A stretch of DNA of 34,279 nucleotides from Chloroflexota bacterium. GTDB lineage: Bacteria > Chloroflexota > Dehalococcoidia > JACQUA01. The notes under the pieces were generated by a model. The model was not told where the DNA came from, searched no databases, and saw nothing but the letters and a program-made list of their open reading frames with translations. This document shows, in pieces, positions 33,018-34,279 of this stretch. Position 1 is the stretch's first letter. The number at the start of each line of letters is the position of its first letter. The translations under genes and the position numbers were made by a program. Location of the stretch: the NCBI GenBank assembly GCA_016210565.1, contig JACQUA010000171.1, forward strand, positions 1-34,279, written 5' to 3'.

Positions 33018-33950
33018 TCAGGCTTTGACCAGCTTGGAATATGCCGGCGTGACCCAGCTCCGGTACTTGTCGTTCTTGCCCCGGACAACGTCAAAATATA
33101 CATCCTGGAGCTTCCGCGTCACCGGCCCGATCTGCCCATTCCCGATCTTGCGGTGGTCGATTTCCACCACCGGGGTCAGGTGGGCCGCGGTGCCGGTCAG
33201 GAAGCACTCATCAGCGATGTAAAGCTCGCTCCGGTCGATGGACCTTTCTGTCGTCTCAATGCCAAAATCCTGGCTGGCTATCTTCATGACGGTATCCCTG
33301 GTGATGCCCTGCAGAATATTGTCATAGACGGGCGGCGTAACCAGCTTCCCATTATTCACCATGAAGACGTTCTCCCCGCTCCCCTCGGAAACGTGCCCGT
33401 CCTGGGTCAGCATAATGGCCTCGTCGTAGCCGTTTTCGAAGGCCTCGGTCTTGGCCAGGGCGCTGTTGATGTACAGGCCGGTAATCTTGGCCCGGGCCGG
33501 GATGACATTATCGTCAATGCGCCGCCAGGAAGAAGTGCAGCATTTGATGCCCTGGCCCACATCCAGATAGTTGCCGAAGGGCACCACGAAAACAAAGAAG
33601 CCGTCTTCGAGATTGTGCAGGCGCACGCCCACCTGTTCCGAGCTCTTGTAGGCCACCGGGCGGACATACACGTCTTCCTTGTAGCCGTTTCTCTCCACCA
33701 GCTCCACGGTAATGCGGAACAGCTCGTCGACGGTGTGCGGCAGGTTGATCTTGATTATCCGGCAACTCCTGTGCAGGCGTTCGTAGTGCTCCCGTACCCG
33801 GAACAGGTATATCTGCTTCGCCTCCTCGTTCCAGTTGCCGCGGATGCCTTCGAAGCAGGCCGTGCCGTAGTGCAGGGCATGGGTGAGAATGCTCACCCTG
33901 GCGTCCGCCAGCGGCGTGAATTTTCCTTTGAAAAAGGCAGAGGGTTCCAT
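33018..33950 (-). CDS. ilvE: Branched-chain amino acid aminotransferase
   Basis: This is a 310-residue fold-type IV PLP enzyme that interconverts valine, leucine and isoleucine with their keto acids using glutamate. The PLP lysine is K155 (ARAKITGLYINSALAK). The usual LTHALHYGTACFEGIR start, GSGENVFMV and GITRDTVM motifs are present. AGGAGAGG lies about seven bases upstream of the ATG. No other branched-chain gene is adjacent. A family member specific for D-amino acids or aminodeoxychorismate is less likely, given the length and the GxCFEGIR motif. Confidence 0.93.
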   Translation of the reverse strand: MEPSAFFKGKFTPLADARVSILTHALHYGTACFEGIRGNWNEEAKQIYLFRVREHYERLHRSCRIIKINLPHTVDELFRITVELVERNGYKEDVYVRPVAYKSSEQVGVRLHNLEDGFFVFVVPFGNYLDVGQGIKCCTSSWRRIDDNVIPARAKITGLYINSALAKTEAFENGYDEAIMLTQDGHVSEGSGENVFMVNNGKLVTPPVYDNILQGITRDTVMKIASQDFGIETTERSIDRSELYIADECFLTGTAAHLTPVVEIDHRKIGNGQIGPVTRKLQDVYFDVVRGKNDKYRSWVTPAYSKLVKA

Positions 33951-33987
33951 TCCCAGCCTCTCCTTTCTGAAATTTAGACTGGTTGTT

Positions 33988-34017
33988 ATTATATTCCCTC
34001 GTCAACAAAGATTACAA
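33988..34017 (-). promoter_or_regulatory. Promoter of ilvE
   Basis: On the minus strand TTGTAA (34012-34017) and a perfect TATAAT (33988-33993) are 18 bases apart. The -35 box touches the first unit of a heptamer tandem repeat. Confidence 0.6.
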
Positions 34018-34062
34018 GATTGCAGATTGCAGATTGCAGATTGCAGATTGCAGACTGCAGAT
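34017..34062. repeat. Heptamer tandem repeat (AGATTGC)n
   Basis: Five exact AGATTGC units (34017-34051), one variant AGACTGC and a partial unit follow each other without gaps. The 7-bp period does not match a codon period. The repeat directly abuts the ilvE -35 box. Confidence 0.85.
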
Positions 34063-34279
34063 CGGCGGGTCGCCATACAGGACAACCCCACAACCGATTA
34101 ACCCAATAACTCAAAGAACTCAGGGAAAACTGTGAGCCTTATGAACCCGTGTCAAATCATTTAACAAGGTAACCCAACCGGGGATTGTTTTGTCATGTAA
34201 AATGTAACCGAACGGGGTGTCTGTTTTTTCTGTGGATTGACCTTCTGGGTTGCGGTTTTCTTCTGGTAGGCCTGATAGA
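34063..34279. other. Right-edge region, no confirmed gene
   Basis: No complete gene is seen. On the minus strand, from the window edge, one frame stays open for about 37 codons (YQAYQKKTATQKVNPQKKQ and on) and stops at about 34165-34170. It could be the end of a gene that starts outside the window, perhaps a transposase, but I cannot identify it. Confidence 0.25.

Overview
The window looks like chromosomal DNA from a GC-rich bacterium, most likely Chloroflexota of the Dehalococcoidia type. This is inferred from a GuaB3-type IMP dehydrogenase relative, the rpsF-ssb-rpsR order, a two-ribbon zinc protein, and gene borders packed with short palindromic repeats. No 16S or other phylogenetic marker is present, so the placement is tentative. 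I see no tRNA, rRNA or CRISPR array.

Layout. 1-6750: an NYN/OST-HTH nuclease-like gene on the minus strand, then a nine-PAS soluble hybrid histidine kinase behind a consensus promoter. 6777-13861: an MFS exporter next to a MITE-like element, a small secreted unknown, a probably decayed stretch, guaB3, and a secreted 14-repeat beta-propeller divergent from guaB3, then a zinc-ribbon protein. 14321-16913: a DUF503 gene coupled to an MrfA-type repair helicase. 16914-20758: an accessory island with a broken vapBC pair (antitoxin frameshifted, toxin core replaced by a dispersed repeat) and an intact single-chain type IIG-like restriction-modification enzyme. 20895-23700: a 651-aa MFS protein with an unusual basic tail, preceded on the same strand by three tandem 12-codon microgenes and several hairpins. 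23671-27812: a queuosine-precursor transporter with an apparent ACG start, a Mut7-C RNase, then the rpsF-ssb-rpsR-PPIase operon. 28130-34062: hom-thrC, an intact ParE-type toxin-antitoxin pair, a flavin reductase, folE and ilvE.

How genes work together. hom and thrC overlap by one base and carry out the committed steps to threonine; ilvE serves branched-chain amino acids. S6, SSB and S18 form the conserved ribosome/replication operon, here extended by a membrane-anchored foldase. folE (GTP to dihydroneopterin triphosphate) and the queuosine-precursor transporter both touch pterin/deazapurine metabolism but are about 8 kb apart.

The most novel item is the tandem microgene array at 23016-23300. 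Three copies of a Lys/Pro/Ala dodecapeptide gene each have a Shine-Dalgarno and a shared upstream box, and they differ almost only at synonymous positions. The best second-tier items are the ACG start, the repeat-disrupted vapBC, and a dispersed palindrome family whose hairpin stem changes sequence while staying paired.
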